DNA of 64,000 bases from CALKZN01 sp964633815 (GTDB lineage Bacteria; Pseudomonadota; Gammaproteobacteria; Arenicellales; Arenicellaceae): the NCBI GenBank assembly GCA_964633815.1, contig CAZWHW010000007.1:15741-79740 (forward strand). The letters run 5' to 3'. Made by a program: the position numbers and the translations under genes. Within the stretch, counting starts at the first letter, position 1. Every line of letters begins with the position of its first letter. Below the pieces are notes generated by a model, which made no database searches, had not been told where the DNA came from, and was given only the letters and a program-made list of their open reading frames with translations. Of the stretch, positions 34,174 to 42,874 are shown piece by piece.

Positions 34174-34986
34174 TTAACCAATTCGACCGGTAATATATTC
34201 CTCCGTCAATTTGTGAGTAGGGTTAGTAAAAATTTGGTCTGTTTCACCCACTTCGATCAATTTGCCTAAATGAAAATAAGCTGTTCGCTGAGATACACGA
34301 GCTGCTTGTTGCATCGAGTGCGTCACAATCGCAATCGTGAATTTCTCACTGAGCTCGTTGATCAATTCTTCCACAGTCGCTGTAGCAATTGGATCAAGCG
34401 CTGAACAGGGCTCATCCATCAAAACAACTTCTGGATTGATAGCGATGGCTCTAGCAATACATAAACGCTGCTGCTGACCACCTGACAAACCTGTGGCAGG
34501 CTGATCCAAACGGTCGCGAACTTCTTTCCATAAACCACAGCGGGTTAAGCTGTTTTCAACTATTTCATCAAGCTCAACTTTATGATCCACCAAACCATGA
34601 ATGCGTGCTCCATAGGCAACATTCTCAAAAATACTCTTTGGAAATGGGTTCGGCTTTTGAAACACCATGCCAATGCGGGCACGAAGCTCAACAACATCAA
34701 TCTTACGGTCATAGATGTCTTCACCGTCAAGTTGAATAATGCCTTCAACACGGCAAATATCAATGGTGTCATTCATGCGGTTCAAACAACGCAAGAAAGT
34801 AGATTTACCACAGCCTGAAGGACCGATCATGGCAAGCACTTGATTTTTGCCAATATCAAGATCGACATTAAAAATCGCTTGTTTATCACCATAATAAACA
34901 TTGACACCGCGAGTGCTCATGCGCGGGTCATCTAATAGTGGCTGGCCTTCAGTTGTGTATTGATTATCAAATTCAGATGTATTCAT
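34174..34986 (-). CDS. pstB: PstB, phosphate ABC transporter ATPase
   Basis: 270 residues. Walker A GPSGCGKST, Q-loop VFQKPNPFPKSIFENVAYG, signature LSGGQQQRLCIARAI, Walker B VVLMDEPCSALDP and the H-loop THSMQQAAR are all intact. The QKPNPFPKSI stretch is characteristic of PstB. It powers phosphate import, and because Pst cannot fully exclude arsenate, it also affects arsenate entry. It lies between pstA and phoU. Confidence 0.97.
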   Translation of the reverse strand: MNTSEFDNQYTTEGQPLLDDPRMSTRGVNVYYGDKQAIFNVDLDIGKNQVLAMIGPSGCGKSTFLRCLNRMNDTIDICRVEGIIQLDGEDIYDRKIDVVELRARIGMVFQKPNPFPKSIFENVAYGARIHGLVDHKVELDEIVENSLTRCGLWKEVRDRLDQPATGLSGGQQQRLCIARAIAINPEVVLMDEPCSALDPIATATVEELINELSEKFTIAIVTHSMQQAARVSQRTAYFHLGKLIEVGETDQIFTNPTHKLTEEYITGRIG

Positions 34987-35053
34987 TGTTTCTACTTTGC
35001 CAATATTCCTAAAAAGTTGCCCTTTTGTTCAATTTCGTTCAATTACTTATCGA

Positions 35054-36325
35054 CTACCATCGACGTTCTAATTTTTTGCGCAACCAGACGGCGAAACTGT
35101 TCATCACAATCAAAAATGCCAATAGCACCATGATAGCAGCTGCAGTGCGTTCCACAAACGCTCGCTCTGGGCTGTCAGCCCATAGGAAAATTTGCACCGG
35201 TAATACGGTTGCTGGATCAGTAACACCACCAGGAACATCAACAATAAAAGCAATCATGCCGATCATTAATAGTGGTGCAGTCTCACCCAAAGCTTGCGCC
35301 ATGCCAATGATCGTGCCTGTTAACATGCCAGGCATGGCAAGGGGCAAGACGTGGTGCAATACTGTTTGCATTTTTGATGCACCCATGCCCAAAGCAGCCT
35401 CACGAATGGAAGGTGGCACAGCTTTGATGGCCGCACGACTTGAAATGATTATCGTTGGCAAAGTCATCAGTGCCAACACTAAACCACCAACCAATGGCAC
35501 AGAGCGCGGCACGCCAAAAAAGTTAATAAACACCGCCAAACCTAATAAACCAAAAATAACCGATGGCACCGCCGCTAGGTTGTTGATGTTGACTTCAATT
35601 AAGTCTGTGATTTTGTTTTGCGGCGCAAATTCTTCCAGATAAATCGCGGTTGCTACCCCGACTGGGAATGATAAGACCAACGTGACCAACAAGGTCAGCA
35701 ATGACCCCATTAATGCGCCACGAATTCCCGCCAGCTCTGGTTCACGTGAGTCTGCATTTTTGAAAAAGACCCAGTTGAACTTTTTCTTAATCTTGCCTTG
35801 CTCTGCCAAACCCTCGACCAGCGTTTTTTGTATCTCAGAAATTCTGCCGACTTGATCGTCTGTGCCCAAAGCATATTTAAAATGCATATCCACATCATCA
35901 TCAGCCAGCAACCAGAGTGTTTCTGTCGTGCCGAGTCTTTTAGGATCAGCCAACAGCCTATCGCGCAAAGTAAAGCCTGCCTCATTACTCAGCAAACCAT
36001 ACAATTGCTTTTTCTCTTTTCGCGATGTCAGATCAGGGAAAACTGCTCGCAAGCTCTTTTTGACCAAACTGTTGTAACTGGCAGATTTAATTTGTTGCTC
36101 GTCATTACTATCAGAGATGCCTAAGGTGTCCGCATCATAGTTCATTTCCATTTGAATATAGGTCTGGCTAAAAGCACCCGCGCCTTTGCCGATAATATCA
36201 ACAAATAGCAAAACCACGAATAACAAGCCTACACCGACTGCCATAACGCCAAAAAAGCGAAAGATTTTTTCTGAACGATAACGCTTACGAATATTGGCGC
36301 GACGTTTTTCTATATCTGAATGCAT
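35054..36325 (-). CDS. pstA: PstA, phosphate ABC transporter permease (long form)
   Basis: 423 residues. After a first membrane helix (about 25-48) comes a periplasmic region of about 150 residues (the DUF3333 part), then the six-helix permease with EEFAPQNKITDLIEVNINNLAAVPSVIFGLLGLA and the coupling loop EAALGMGASKMQTVLHHVLPLAMPG. E. coli PstA (296 residues) lacks the insertion. The long form is common in marine gammaproteobacteria and Pseudomonas. It is preceded by pstC (21 bp) and followed by pstB (67 bp). Confidence 0.95.
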   Translation of the reverse strand: MHSDIEKRRANIRKRYRSEKIFRFFGVMAVGVGLLFVVLLFVDIIGKGAGAFSQTYIQMEMNYDADTLGISDSNDEQQIKSASYNSLVKKSLRAVFPDLTSRKEKKQLYGLLSNEAGFTLRDRLLADPKRLGTTETLWLLADDDVDMHFKYALGTDDQVGRISEIQKTLVEGLAEQGKIKKKFNWVFFKNADSREPELAGIRGALMGSLLTLLVTLVLSFPVGVATAIYLEEFAPQNKITDLIEVNINNLAAVPSVIFGLLGLAVFINFFGVPRSVPLVGGLVLALMTLPTIIISSRAAIKAVPPSIREAALGMGASKMQTVLHHVLPLAMPGMLTGTIIGMAQALGETAPLLMIGMIAFIVDVPGGVTDPATVLPVQIFLWADSPERAFVERTAAAIMVLLAFLIVMNSFAVWLRKKLERRW

Positions 36326-36346
36326 GATGAATTTTGCCTATAAAAA

Positions 36347-37729
36347 TTAGTCGTATTGCTCGCGGTATTTTTTCACCACATATAACGCAATAAAGTTCAA
36401 ACCTAGGGTCACAATAAATAACAACAAACCCAGAGCAAAAGCTGCCAAGGTTTTCGCACTATCAAACTCTTGGTCGCCAACCAACAAGGTCACGATTTGT
36501 ACGGTGACAGTGGTCACCGCTTCCAGTGGATTAGCAGTTAAGTTGGCAGCCAATCCTGCGGCCATGACAACGATCATGGTTTCACCAATAGCACGAGAAG
36601 CTGCTAGCAAAATACTGCCAACAATGCCCGGCAATGCAGCAGGGAAAATCACTTTGCGAACAGTTTCTGATTGTGTTGCACCCAAAGCATAAGAACCATC
36701 ACGCAAGCTTTGTGGAACGGCATTGATCACATCATCTGACAAGGACGACACAAACGGAATGATCATGATTCCCATCACCAAACCCGCAGCAAGTGCACTT
36801 TCCGAGGAAACACTCAAGCCAATATTTTCTCCAAAATCACGCAAAAAAGGCGCAACAGTCAATGCCGCAAAGAATCCATACACAACTGTCGGCACACCTG
36901 CCAAGATCTCAAGAACAGGCTTCACATAAGTGCGAACACGTTTGCTGGCATATTCAGACAGATAGATTGCTGACATCAAACCAATTGGAACTGCAATAAT
37001 CAAGGCAATTGCAGAAATTAATAAGGTGCCAGTAAAAATTGGAATTGCGCCAAATGAACCATCTGCAGCCACTTGATCGGCACGGATTGCAATTTGTGGG
37101 TTCCAATGTGTGCCAAATAAGAATTCAGAGGCTGGGATTTTTTGAAAAAAGCGTAACGACTCAAAAATAACAGATAAAACGATACCAACCGTGGTGAAAA
37201 TGGCGATGCATGAACATGCGATTAAAATCACATTAATGGTTTTTTCGACAGGGTTACGTGCATTGAAATTGGCTCTGATAAAACGCCAGCTAAACATCGC
37301 TCCCAACGCCAACACAATGAACACCACCAGCGGTTTGATCACCGCAATTTTCTGACTCAGTCCCTTATAAACCTCGACAGCAGGCATATATTGCTGCTCA
37401 ATATTACCAACACCTTGATTTGCGGCGATGGCTATTTTGTTCATTAACAAATTGAGCTCTTCTACAGGCAGGGCTTGAACATCGGCAGGCAAATTCGCGA
37501 TGGCAATATTCGAAATAAAGGTATTTTCAAACAACAACCACAATGCCAATACAATCAATGCAGGAATCACTGCCCACATTAGGGACAACGTACCATAATG
37601 GGAAGGCAATGAAGACAGATGCTTTACTCCACCTTGTTGTTTGGCAACGCTTAACGATCGATTACGACCAAAAAAATAAATTGCTATGGCAGCAAGCAAA
37701 AAGACGACAATTAAACTAGATGCTGTCAT
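36347..37729 (-). CDS. pstC: PstC, phosphate ABC transporter permease (long form)
   Basis: 460 residues. The N-terminal half has extra membrane helices and a loop (about 55-125). The permease core has LSEYASKRVRTYVKPVLEILAGVPTVVYGFFAALTVAP and the coupling loop GSYALGATQSETVRKVIFPAALPGIVGSILLAASRAIGETM. It forms the channel with PstA. It is 165 bp downstream of pstS, with a strong hairpin in between. Confidence 0.95.
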   Translation of the reverse strand: MTASSLIVVFLLAAIAIYFFGRNRSLSVAKQQGGVKHLSSLPSHYGTLSLMWAVIPALIVLALWLLFENTFISNIAIANLPADVQALPVEELNLLMNKIAIAANQGVGNIEQQYMPAVEVYKGLSQKIAVIKPLVVFIVLALGAMFSWRFIRANFNARNPVEKTINVILIACSCIAIFTTVGIVLSVIFESLRFFQKIPASEFLFGTHWNPQIAIRADQVAADGSFGAIPIFTGTLLISAIALIIAVPIGLMSAIYLSEYASKRVRTYVKPVLEILAGVPTVVYGFFAALTVAPFLRDFGENIGLSVSSESALAAGLVMGIMIIPFVSSLSDDVINAVPQSLRDGSYALGATQSETVRKVIFPAALPGIVGSILLAASRAIGETMIVVMAAGLAANLTANPLEAVTTVTVQIVTLLVGDQEFDSAKTLAAFALGLLLFIVTLGLNFIALYVVKKYREQYD

Positions 37730-37837
37730 TCCATAATACCAATGTGTTTTGAGTTATTAATTTAGCACCAAAAAAAGTCAGATTGATGACAATGTGATTT
37801 ATTTATTGGCGGATTATATGCTATTAAAACAAGAAAA

Positions 37838-37860
37838 GCAGGTGAGCATAACTCACCTGC
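37838..37860 (-). terminator. Hairpin between pstS and pstC (partial terminator)
   Basis: Perfect 9 bp inverted repeat GCAGGTGAG / CTCACCTGC with a 5-base loop, followed on the minus strand by TTTTCTTGTTTT. Placed 34 bp after the pstS stop and before pstC, it should let much pstS transcript end early, giving more binding protein than permease. Confidence 0.75.
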
Positions 37861-37894
37861 CTTGTCTTTTGATTGATGACCTATGTGTATTGGG

Positions 37895-39031
37895 CTATAG
37901 CGCTAGGTTGGCTAAAGATTTAGCACCAGAAACCACATCTTTACGGTCAGAACCACTGAGTGGAATCAAGCCTTTGTCAACCAAATATCCTTCTTCGCCC
38001 GTTGCATCTTCAGAGACGAAAAAGTTCACATACTCTTGCATGCCTGGGATAGTACCAATGTGGGCTTTTTTCACATAGAAGTATAATGGGCGTGAGACTT
38101 TGTATTCGCCTGCAGCAATTGCTTCGAACTCAGGCTCAACACCGTCAACAATAGAACCTTGCACTTTGTCTGAATTTTGTTCAAGGAAGCTGTATCCGAA
38201 AATGCCTAAGGCATTCGGGTTGGCAGTCAACTTATTAACAATAAGGTTGTCGTTCTCACCCGCTTCAATATAAGCACCATCTTCACGAACACCGTATGCA
38301 ATTTGCTTGAATACATCTTTACCTTTAGCTTTGTCGCCTTTCTTAGCAACAATGCCTTCCCAAACACCAGCAGGCACGCCAATTTTAGCAATCAGTGCTT
38401 CGATTTCAGCTTTTTGGTCTGCTTTCAAACCACGAAGGGTTTTTAGGTCTTCAATTTCTTGTGCACCACCGCCTAAGGCTAGTTCAACGAACGCGTCACG
38501 AGTACCAGAACTCGGTGGCGGGCCTAGCACTTCAATTTTAATTGCTGGTAAATCAGCATTAACGGCTTGCCACGTTTTATATGGATTTTCGACCAACTTG
38601 CCATCCTTACCTGGAACCCATTTAGCCAAAGCCAAATAGATATCTTTGCGAGAAAGCTTGTATTGTGAAGAAGCTTTTGAATTAGCCAGCACGATGCCGT
38701 CAAAACCAATCAATACTTCTGTGATTTCCGTTACACCGTTTTTAGCGCATTTTTCAACTTCGCTTTTCTTGATGCGACGCGATGCATTCGTGATATCAGG
38801 TGTGCCTACACCAACACCGTTACAGAAAAGCTTCAAACCACCACCAGAACCAGTAGATTCAATTTTTGGCGATTTAAAGTCCGTTGATTTACCGAAACGC
38901 TCAGCTACCACTGTTGCGAAAGGAAACACTGTTGAAGAACCAACAATAGAAATAGTGTCACGCGCAATAGCTGTTTGCGAAACTGACACGCTTGAAGCAA
39001 CTAACGCTGCAGAAACAATTAATTTTTTCAC
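37895..39031 (-). CDS. pstS: PstS, periplasmic phosphate-binding protein
   Basis: 378 residues from the GTG at 39031, chosen because GGAG lies six bases upstream and it yields a normal signal peptide (VKKLIVSAALVASSVSVSQTAIA); an ATG at 39055 in frame would add eight residues. Phosphate ligands are in IVGSSTVFPFA, ESTGSGGGLKLFC and PPPSSGTRDAFVELAL. This is the long PstS type that pairs with the long PstC/PstA. It lies behind a four-unit Pho-box array. Confidence 0.95.
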   Translation of the reverse strand: MKKLIVSAALVASSVSVSQTAIARDTISIVGSSTVFPFATVVAERFGKSTDFKSPKIESTGSGGGLKLFCNGVGVGTPDITNASRRIKKSEVEKCAKNGVTEITEVLIGFDGIVLANSKASSQYKLSRKDIYLALAKWVPGKDGKLVENPYKTWQAVNADLPAIKIEVLGPPPSSGTRDAFVELALGGGAQEIEDLKTLRGLKADQKAEIEALIAKIGVPAGVWEGIVAKKGDKAKGKDVFKQIAYGVREDGAYIEAGENDNLIVNKLTANPNALGIFGYSFLEQNSDKVQGSIVDGVEPEFEAIAAGEYKVSRPLYFYVKKAHIGTIPGMQEYVNFFVSEDATGEEGYLVDKGLIPLSGSDRKDVVSGAKSLANLAL

Positions 39032-39111
39032 TTTTCTCTCCAAGTTAACAAACATTCAGAATAATTTCTGTCAGTAGTTTATCAAAAAACTTATCTCAAC
39101 TGACGAGTGCT

Positions 39112-39167
39112 AGGATATTCAACTTATATGACAGTTTTATGACAAGCTGATAACAGTAATATTACAG
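39112..39167 (-). promoter_or_regulatory. pstS promoter with four phased PhoB half-sites
   Basis: Read on the plus strand, the 7 bp units ATGACAG (39128), ATGACAA (39139), ATAACAG (39150) and ATTACAG (39161) follow each other at exactly 11 bp spacing, equal to two or three overlapping Pho boxes on the minus strand. A -10 element TATCCT (39117-39112) lies ten bases downstream, the spacing expected of PhoB-activated promoters. It drives pstSCAB-phoU. Confidence 0.85.
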
Positions 39168-39179
39168 TTTGTAACAATG

Positions 39180-40579
39180 CTATCTTTCATCAATCTTTCT
39201 AACTAACAATACAGAGACAAACAAAAACAATGACGATATAAGCAAACAGGCTAAAAAACCGTAGATTTGAAAAACCAAACCAGATAACACTGTGCCTAAC
39301 AATCGCCCCGAGGCATTTGCCATATAGTAAAACCCTACATCGGTTGATACCTTGTCTGCATCTGCCATGCGCACAATTAGATAGCTGTGCAAAGAAGAGT
39401 TCACTGCAAAGAAAAACCCAAAAATCCCTAAACCAAATAAAAGAACCACTGTGATGGCAAAATTTTCTCCAACATAATTTTCTCCAACATTGTCACCAAC
39501 CAGATATTGCTGGCTTAACCACATAGCAATAANNNNNNNNNNNNNNNNNNNNNNNNNNNNNNNNNNNNNNNNNNNNNNNNNNNNNNNNNNNNNNNNNNNN
39601 NNNNNNNNNNNNNNNNNNNNNNNNNNNNNNNNTTTTCTCCAACATTGTCACCAACCAGATATTGCTGGCTTAACCACATAGCAATAAAAATAAGCAAAGG
39701 AATAAATGCTAAGCAAACACACCAAAAAGCAGCACTTTGTGCTGATTGAGTTGTTTTTTTCGTGAATTTTGGAGCAAAACCTTGCACGATACCGTACGCA
39801 ATAATCCAGCTGGCTAAAAAAGCACTGATCTGCCAATGTGACCACTGCAACTGTGTTGACAAAAATACTGGCAAAGCCACCACAAACCACACATCCCTAG
39901 CTGCAAACAAAAACAAACGTGCCGCAGACAAGCAATTGATTTGCCGAGTTTTAGAAAACAAGACTGAAAACTTCGGTTTTGATTTAGATTTACCTAAGTT
40001 GTTTTTCAGCGACAACATACTAAGCAGCCAGACAATTGCTAACGCCACAACCATGGCTAGCACAGCGTGTTGGAAGCCCAGCAAGGTTAGTAATAAACCA
40101 CCAAGGAAAAACCCCACGCCTTTTAAGGTGTTTTTGGAACCAGTCAAAACGGCAACCCAACGATATAAACTGGTTTGTTGCTCATCTGGAACTAATAATT
40201 TGATCGCACTTTTGGCGCTCATTTTATTCAGATCTTTGGCAATCCCTGACAAGGCTTGCGCGCCCATCACCCAAATCACGGTCAACCAAGTAGTTGGCAC
40301 TAGCAAGATTGATAAAGCGATAACTTGGAGGCCCAAGCCTAGATGCATAGTGTGGTTCAACCCCCAGCGAGACCCAAGCCAACCACCAAACAAATTAGTT
40401 ACTACTCCAAAAACCTCATAAAACAAGAACAGCATAGCGATTTCGAGCGGACTGTATCCCAGCTGATGGAAATACAACACCACCAACATTCGCAGAGCGC
40501 CATCCGTTAGCGTAAAAGCCCAATAATTAGCTGTTATTAGCGCATATTGTTTCACTTCAGTGGACAATTTTGCCAACAT
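39180..40579 (-). CDS. arsJ: ArsJ, MFS exporter of 1-arseno-3-phosphoglycerate (spans assembly gap)
   Basis: The N-terminal part (YALITANYWAFTLTDGALRMLVVLYFHQLGYSPLEIAMLF, ALSGIAKDLNKMSAKSAIKLLVP) is typical ArsJ. The literal sequence is broken by 100 Ns and a repeated 55 bp flank. Removing the Ns and one flank gives 1245 bp, exactly 415 codons, and a smooth join (GDNVGENYVGENFAITV) into the C-terminal half. So one intact gene of about 414 residues and 12 helices is likely. ArsJ exports the unstable product of arsenate and GAPDH. It follows the gapdh gene by 16 bp. Confidence 0.88.
39461..39490 (-). repeat. 15 bp tandem repeat inside arsJ
   Basis: The unit AATTTTCTCCAACAT occurs twice in direct succession (39461-39475 and 39476-39490), encoding VGENYVGEN. 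It sits exactly at the edge of the duplicated assembly flank and probably caused the break. Confidence 0.8.
39478..39687. other. Assembly gap (100 N) with duplicated 55 bp flanks
   Basis: Ns fill 39533-39632. The 55 bp before them (39478-39532) are identical to the 55 bp after them (39633-39687). Two overlapping contig ends were scaffolded instead of merged; the true locus probably has neither the gap nor the second copy. Confidence 0.9.
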
Positions 40580-40595
40580 GAAAACCTACTGTTGA

Positions 40596-41621
40596 TTAGC
40601 TCCAACCCAATTTGGCGACTAATTTTATCAACTCAGCCGTTCGATTTGCATAGCCCCATTCATTGTCATACCACAAATATAATTTCAGCTGAGTATCATT
40701 AATCACCATAGTTGAAAGTGCATCTACTACACTTGAGCGTGGGTCAGTTCGATAATCAATGGAAACGAGCGGCTTCTCTTCATAGCCTAATATACCTGCC
40801 AACTCACCTTCCGCCGCTTCTTTGAACAACGCATTCACTTCTGCAACCGTCGTTGCACGCTTTAATTCAAACACGCAATCCGTTAACGATGCATTAGTGA
40901 GCGGCACCCGAACAGCATGACCATTTAGTTTGCCTTTCAATTCAGGAAAAATGTGCGTGATGGCTGTGGCTGAACCCGTAGTTGTCGGAATCAAGCTCAT
41001 GCCACAAGCTCGTGCTCGGCGTAAGTCTTTATGTCCTTTGTCAATAATGGTTTGCGTGTTAGTAATGTCATGAATCGTGGTCATTGAACCATGTTTAATA
41101 CCCAACTTTTCTTGAACAACTTTCACCACCGGCGCCAAACAGTTTGTCGTGCACGATGCTGCCGTCACAATTCGGTGTTGTTGAGGCTGATAGTCATCTT
41201 GATTAACGCCCATAACAATATTAGCCACACCTTCTTCTTTGACTGGCGCGGCAACCACTACCCGCTGGACACCTTGTTCAAAATATTGGTTCAACTGAGC
41301 TTTGGTTTTGAACTTTCCCGAAGCCTCTAAAACAATATCGCAATCCGACCAATCAGTATCCAAAATTGCAGTATTTTGAGTATGTTTGATTCGTTGATCA
41401 GCCACAATGATTTCTTCTTGACTATTACTGGAAATAGATTGACTCCATTTACCATGAACAGAATCGAACTCTAACAGATGCGCCATTGTGTTCGCATCAC
41501 CTGAAGGATCATTGCTTTGCACAAATTGCAGCATTGTTTGATCACTCCTACAACCGTCAAGCATAGCGCGAAAGGTCAAACGCCCCATCCGGCCCAAACC
41601 ATTAATACCTATTTTCATCAT
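40596..41621 (-). CDS. Glyceraldehyde-3-phosphate dehydrogenase, ArsJ-associated
   Basis: 341 residues. NAD motif GINGLGRMGRL, catalytic C157 in AASCTTNCLAP, and substrate motifs TTIHDITNTQTIIDKGHKDLRRAR and WYDNEWGYANR. The sequence type and the neighbour (arsJ, 16 bp downstream) mark it as the arsenate-resistance GAPDH: it joins arsenate to glyceraldehyde-3-phosphate, and ArsJ removes the 1-arseno-3-phosphoglycerate. It could also serve glycolysis. No arsR is adjacent; a Pho box lies 76 bp before the start. Confidence 0.88.
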   Translation of the reverse strand: MMKIGINGLGRMGRLTFRAMLDGCRSDQTMLQFVQSNDPSGDANTMAHLLEFDSVHGKWSQSISSNSQEEIIVADQRIKHTQNTAILDTDWSDCDIVLEASGKFKTKAQLNQYFEQGVQRVVVAAPVKEEGVANIVMGVNQDDYQPQQHRIVTAASCTTNCLAPVVKVVQEKLGIKHGSMTTIHDITNTQTIIDKGHKDLRRARACGMSLIPTTTGSATAITHIFPELKGKLNGHAVRVPLTNASLTDCVFELKRATTVAEVNALFKEAAEGELAGILGYEEKPLVSIDYRTDPRSSVVDALSTMVINDTQLKLYLWYDNEWGYANRTAELIKLVAKLGWS

Positions 41622-41696
41622 ATGACCATTAATCTGGATCTAATTCATCAAAATAATACAAACAAGAATTATAGATGAAAAATAACCACTGTGATT

Positions 41697-41714
41697 ATGA
41701 CATTTCAATGACAA
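41697..41714 (-). promoter_or_regulatory. Candidate Pho box before gapdh-arsJ
   Basis: Minus strand TTGTCAT-tgaa-ATGTCAT: two 7 bp half-sites with a 4 bp spacer, as good as the pstS sites. A/T-rich GTTATT follows ten bases downstream as a possible -10. Its distal end touches the terminator of the preceding lipoprotein gene. Confidence 0.65.
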
Positions 41715-41746
41715 AAAAAGGCCTCATGAATTTTCATGAGGCCTCT
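41712..41746 (-). terminator. Terminator after the repetitive lipoprotein gene
   Basis: Perfect 12 bp inverted repeat AGGCCTCATGAA / TTCATGAGGCCT with a 2-base loop and seven Ts on the minus strand. It separates the lipoprotein gene from gapdh-arsJ. Confidence 0.9.
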
Positions 41747-41803
41747 TTACGAATAAACGCATATACAAGTAATTTAATACATTATTTTTAGCTATTTAAC
41801 TGC

Positions 41804-42628
41804 TTACTTAGCTTCTTCTGTCACTTTTTCAACAGCTTTTTCTTTAATAGTCTCAACCGTTTCAGCGACAATTCCTGAGGTTTTTTCAGTAGACGCATTA
41901 ACAGCTGCATCAACAGTTTTTTCTACTTGTGCATCAGCAGCAGCGGCAACAGATGAGCTATCTGTAATTGCTGGAGCACTGATTTCATTCGCCACGCTGT
42001 CTTTGATTGCCTCAGAATTCTTTTCAGTAGATGCATCGACAGTTTTTTCGACTTGCGCATCAGTTGCAGTAGCAACAGACGAGCCATCTGTAACTGCTGG
42101 CGCACTAACTTCATTCGCTACACCATCTTTGACTGCCTCAGTAGCATCATGCACAACCTCACTAGTGTTTTGTATTGCATCAACTGCAGTGTCTTTTGCA
42201 GCATCCGAAACCACCTCGCCAGCTTTCTCAGCGACTGCACCGTCTTTATCAGCTCCTGCTGTATCCGAAACAACCCCTCCGGCTTTCTCAGCAACATTAA
42301 CTGCATCATCTTTTAACTCGACCGACTTATCTACTACATCTGAACTAGCTTCTGATACAACTTCACCAGTTTTTTGTGCCGCATTGACCGCACCATCTTT
42401 AACAGCTCCAGCTGTATCTGAAACCACCTCGCCAGTTTTCTCAGCAACATTCACCGCACTGTTTTTCAATTCAGTTGCAGATTCTTGCACGGCCTTAACT
42501 GCATCACCTGTAGCTTGTCTAGTCGACTCCAATGCTTTATTTAATTTGGAATCACTGTTTTCTCCACATGCTGCGACTAGCAACGCAGCTGAAACAATTA
42601 GCACTTTATTATTGAATTTTGATATCAT
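41804..42628 (-). CDS. Repetitive LEA-like lipoprotein (hypothetical)
   Basis: 274 residues. Lipobox LVAAC places the lipidated cysteine at 21. The rest is rich in A, V, K, E, D and S with degenerate 11-residue units such as AVNVAEKTGEVVSDTAGAVKDG, the amphipathic-helix pattern of LEA and apolipoprotein-like proteins. Two longer blocks (EAVKDGVANEVSAPAVTDG... and EAIKDSVANEISAPAITDS..., about 36 residues each) are near-identical copies. It has no recognised domain. Probably a helical or disordered envelope protein, perhaps stress-related. The 246 bp upstream holds only its promoter region and that of dksA. Confidence 0.7.
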   Translation of the reverse strand: MISKFNNKVLIVSAALLVAACGENSDSKLNKALESTRQATGDAVKAVQESATELKNSAVNVAEKTGEVVSDTAGAVKDGAVNAAQKTGEVVSEASSDVVDKSVELKDDAVNVAEKAGGVVSDTAGADKDGAVAEKAGEVVSDAAKDTAVDAIQNTSEVVHDATEAVKDGVANEVSAPAVTDGSSVATATDAQVEKTVDASTEKNSEAIKDSVANEISAPAITDSSSVAAAADAQVEKTVDAAVNASTEKTSGIVAETVETIKEKAVEKVTEEAK

Positions 42629-42874
42629 TTCTAACCTCTTTTATTAAAAATTTCTTGATCAAACTTAGATATGAATAATCTAAGGCGAGCAACTATACTC
42701 AGTTCATTCATACTTGCTATTAATATTACAGTTAGATAATTAGATAAATATAACTAACAAATCTGCATTTAACTTTATTTTTCATTTATTGCTATTGAAT
42801 AGAAAGTTTTCATTGCATAATATTTTTATGTAGTGTAAAAAACGCAACTGACATGTTTTTTTGAGAGTAAAAAA

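Noticed and set aside
39490..39681. Plus-strand frame running through the N block
   Set aside because: It exists only because Ns are translated as X; its ends are the duplicated flanks of the gap.
42003..42647. Plus-strand Ser/Thr-rich frame of 214 codons opposite the repetitive lipoprotein
   Set aside because: It is the mirror of the Ala/Asp/Lys repeats; the minus-strand frame has the lipobox, a start and a terminator.
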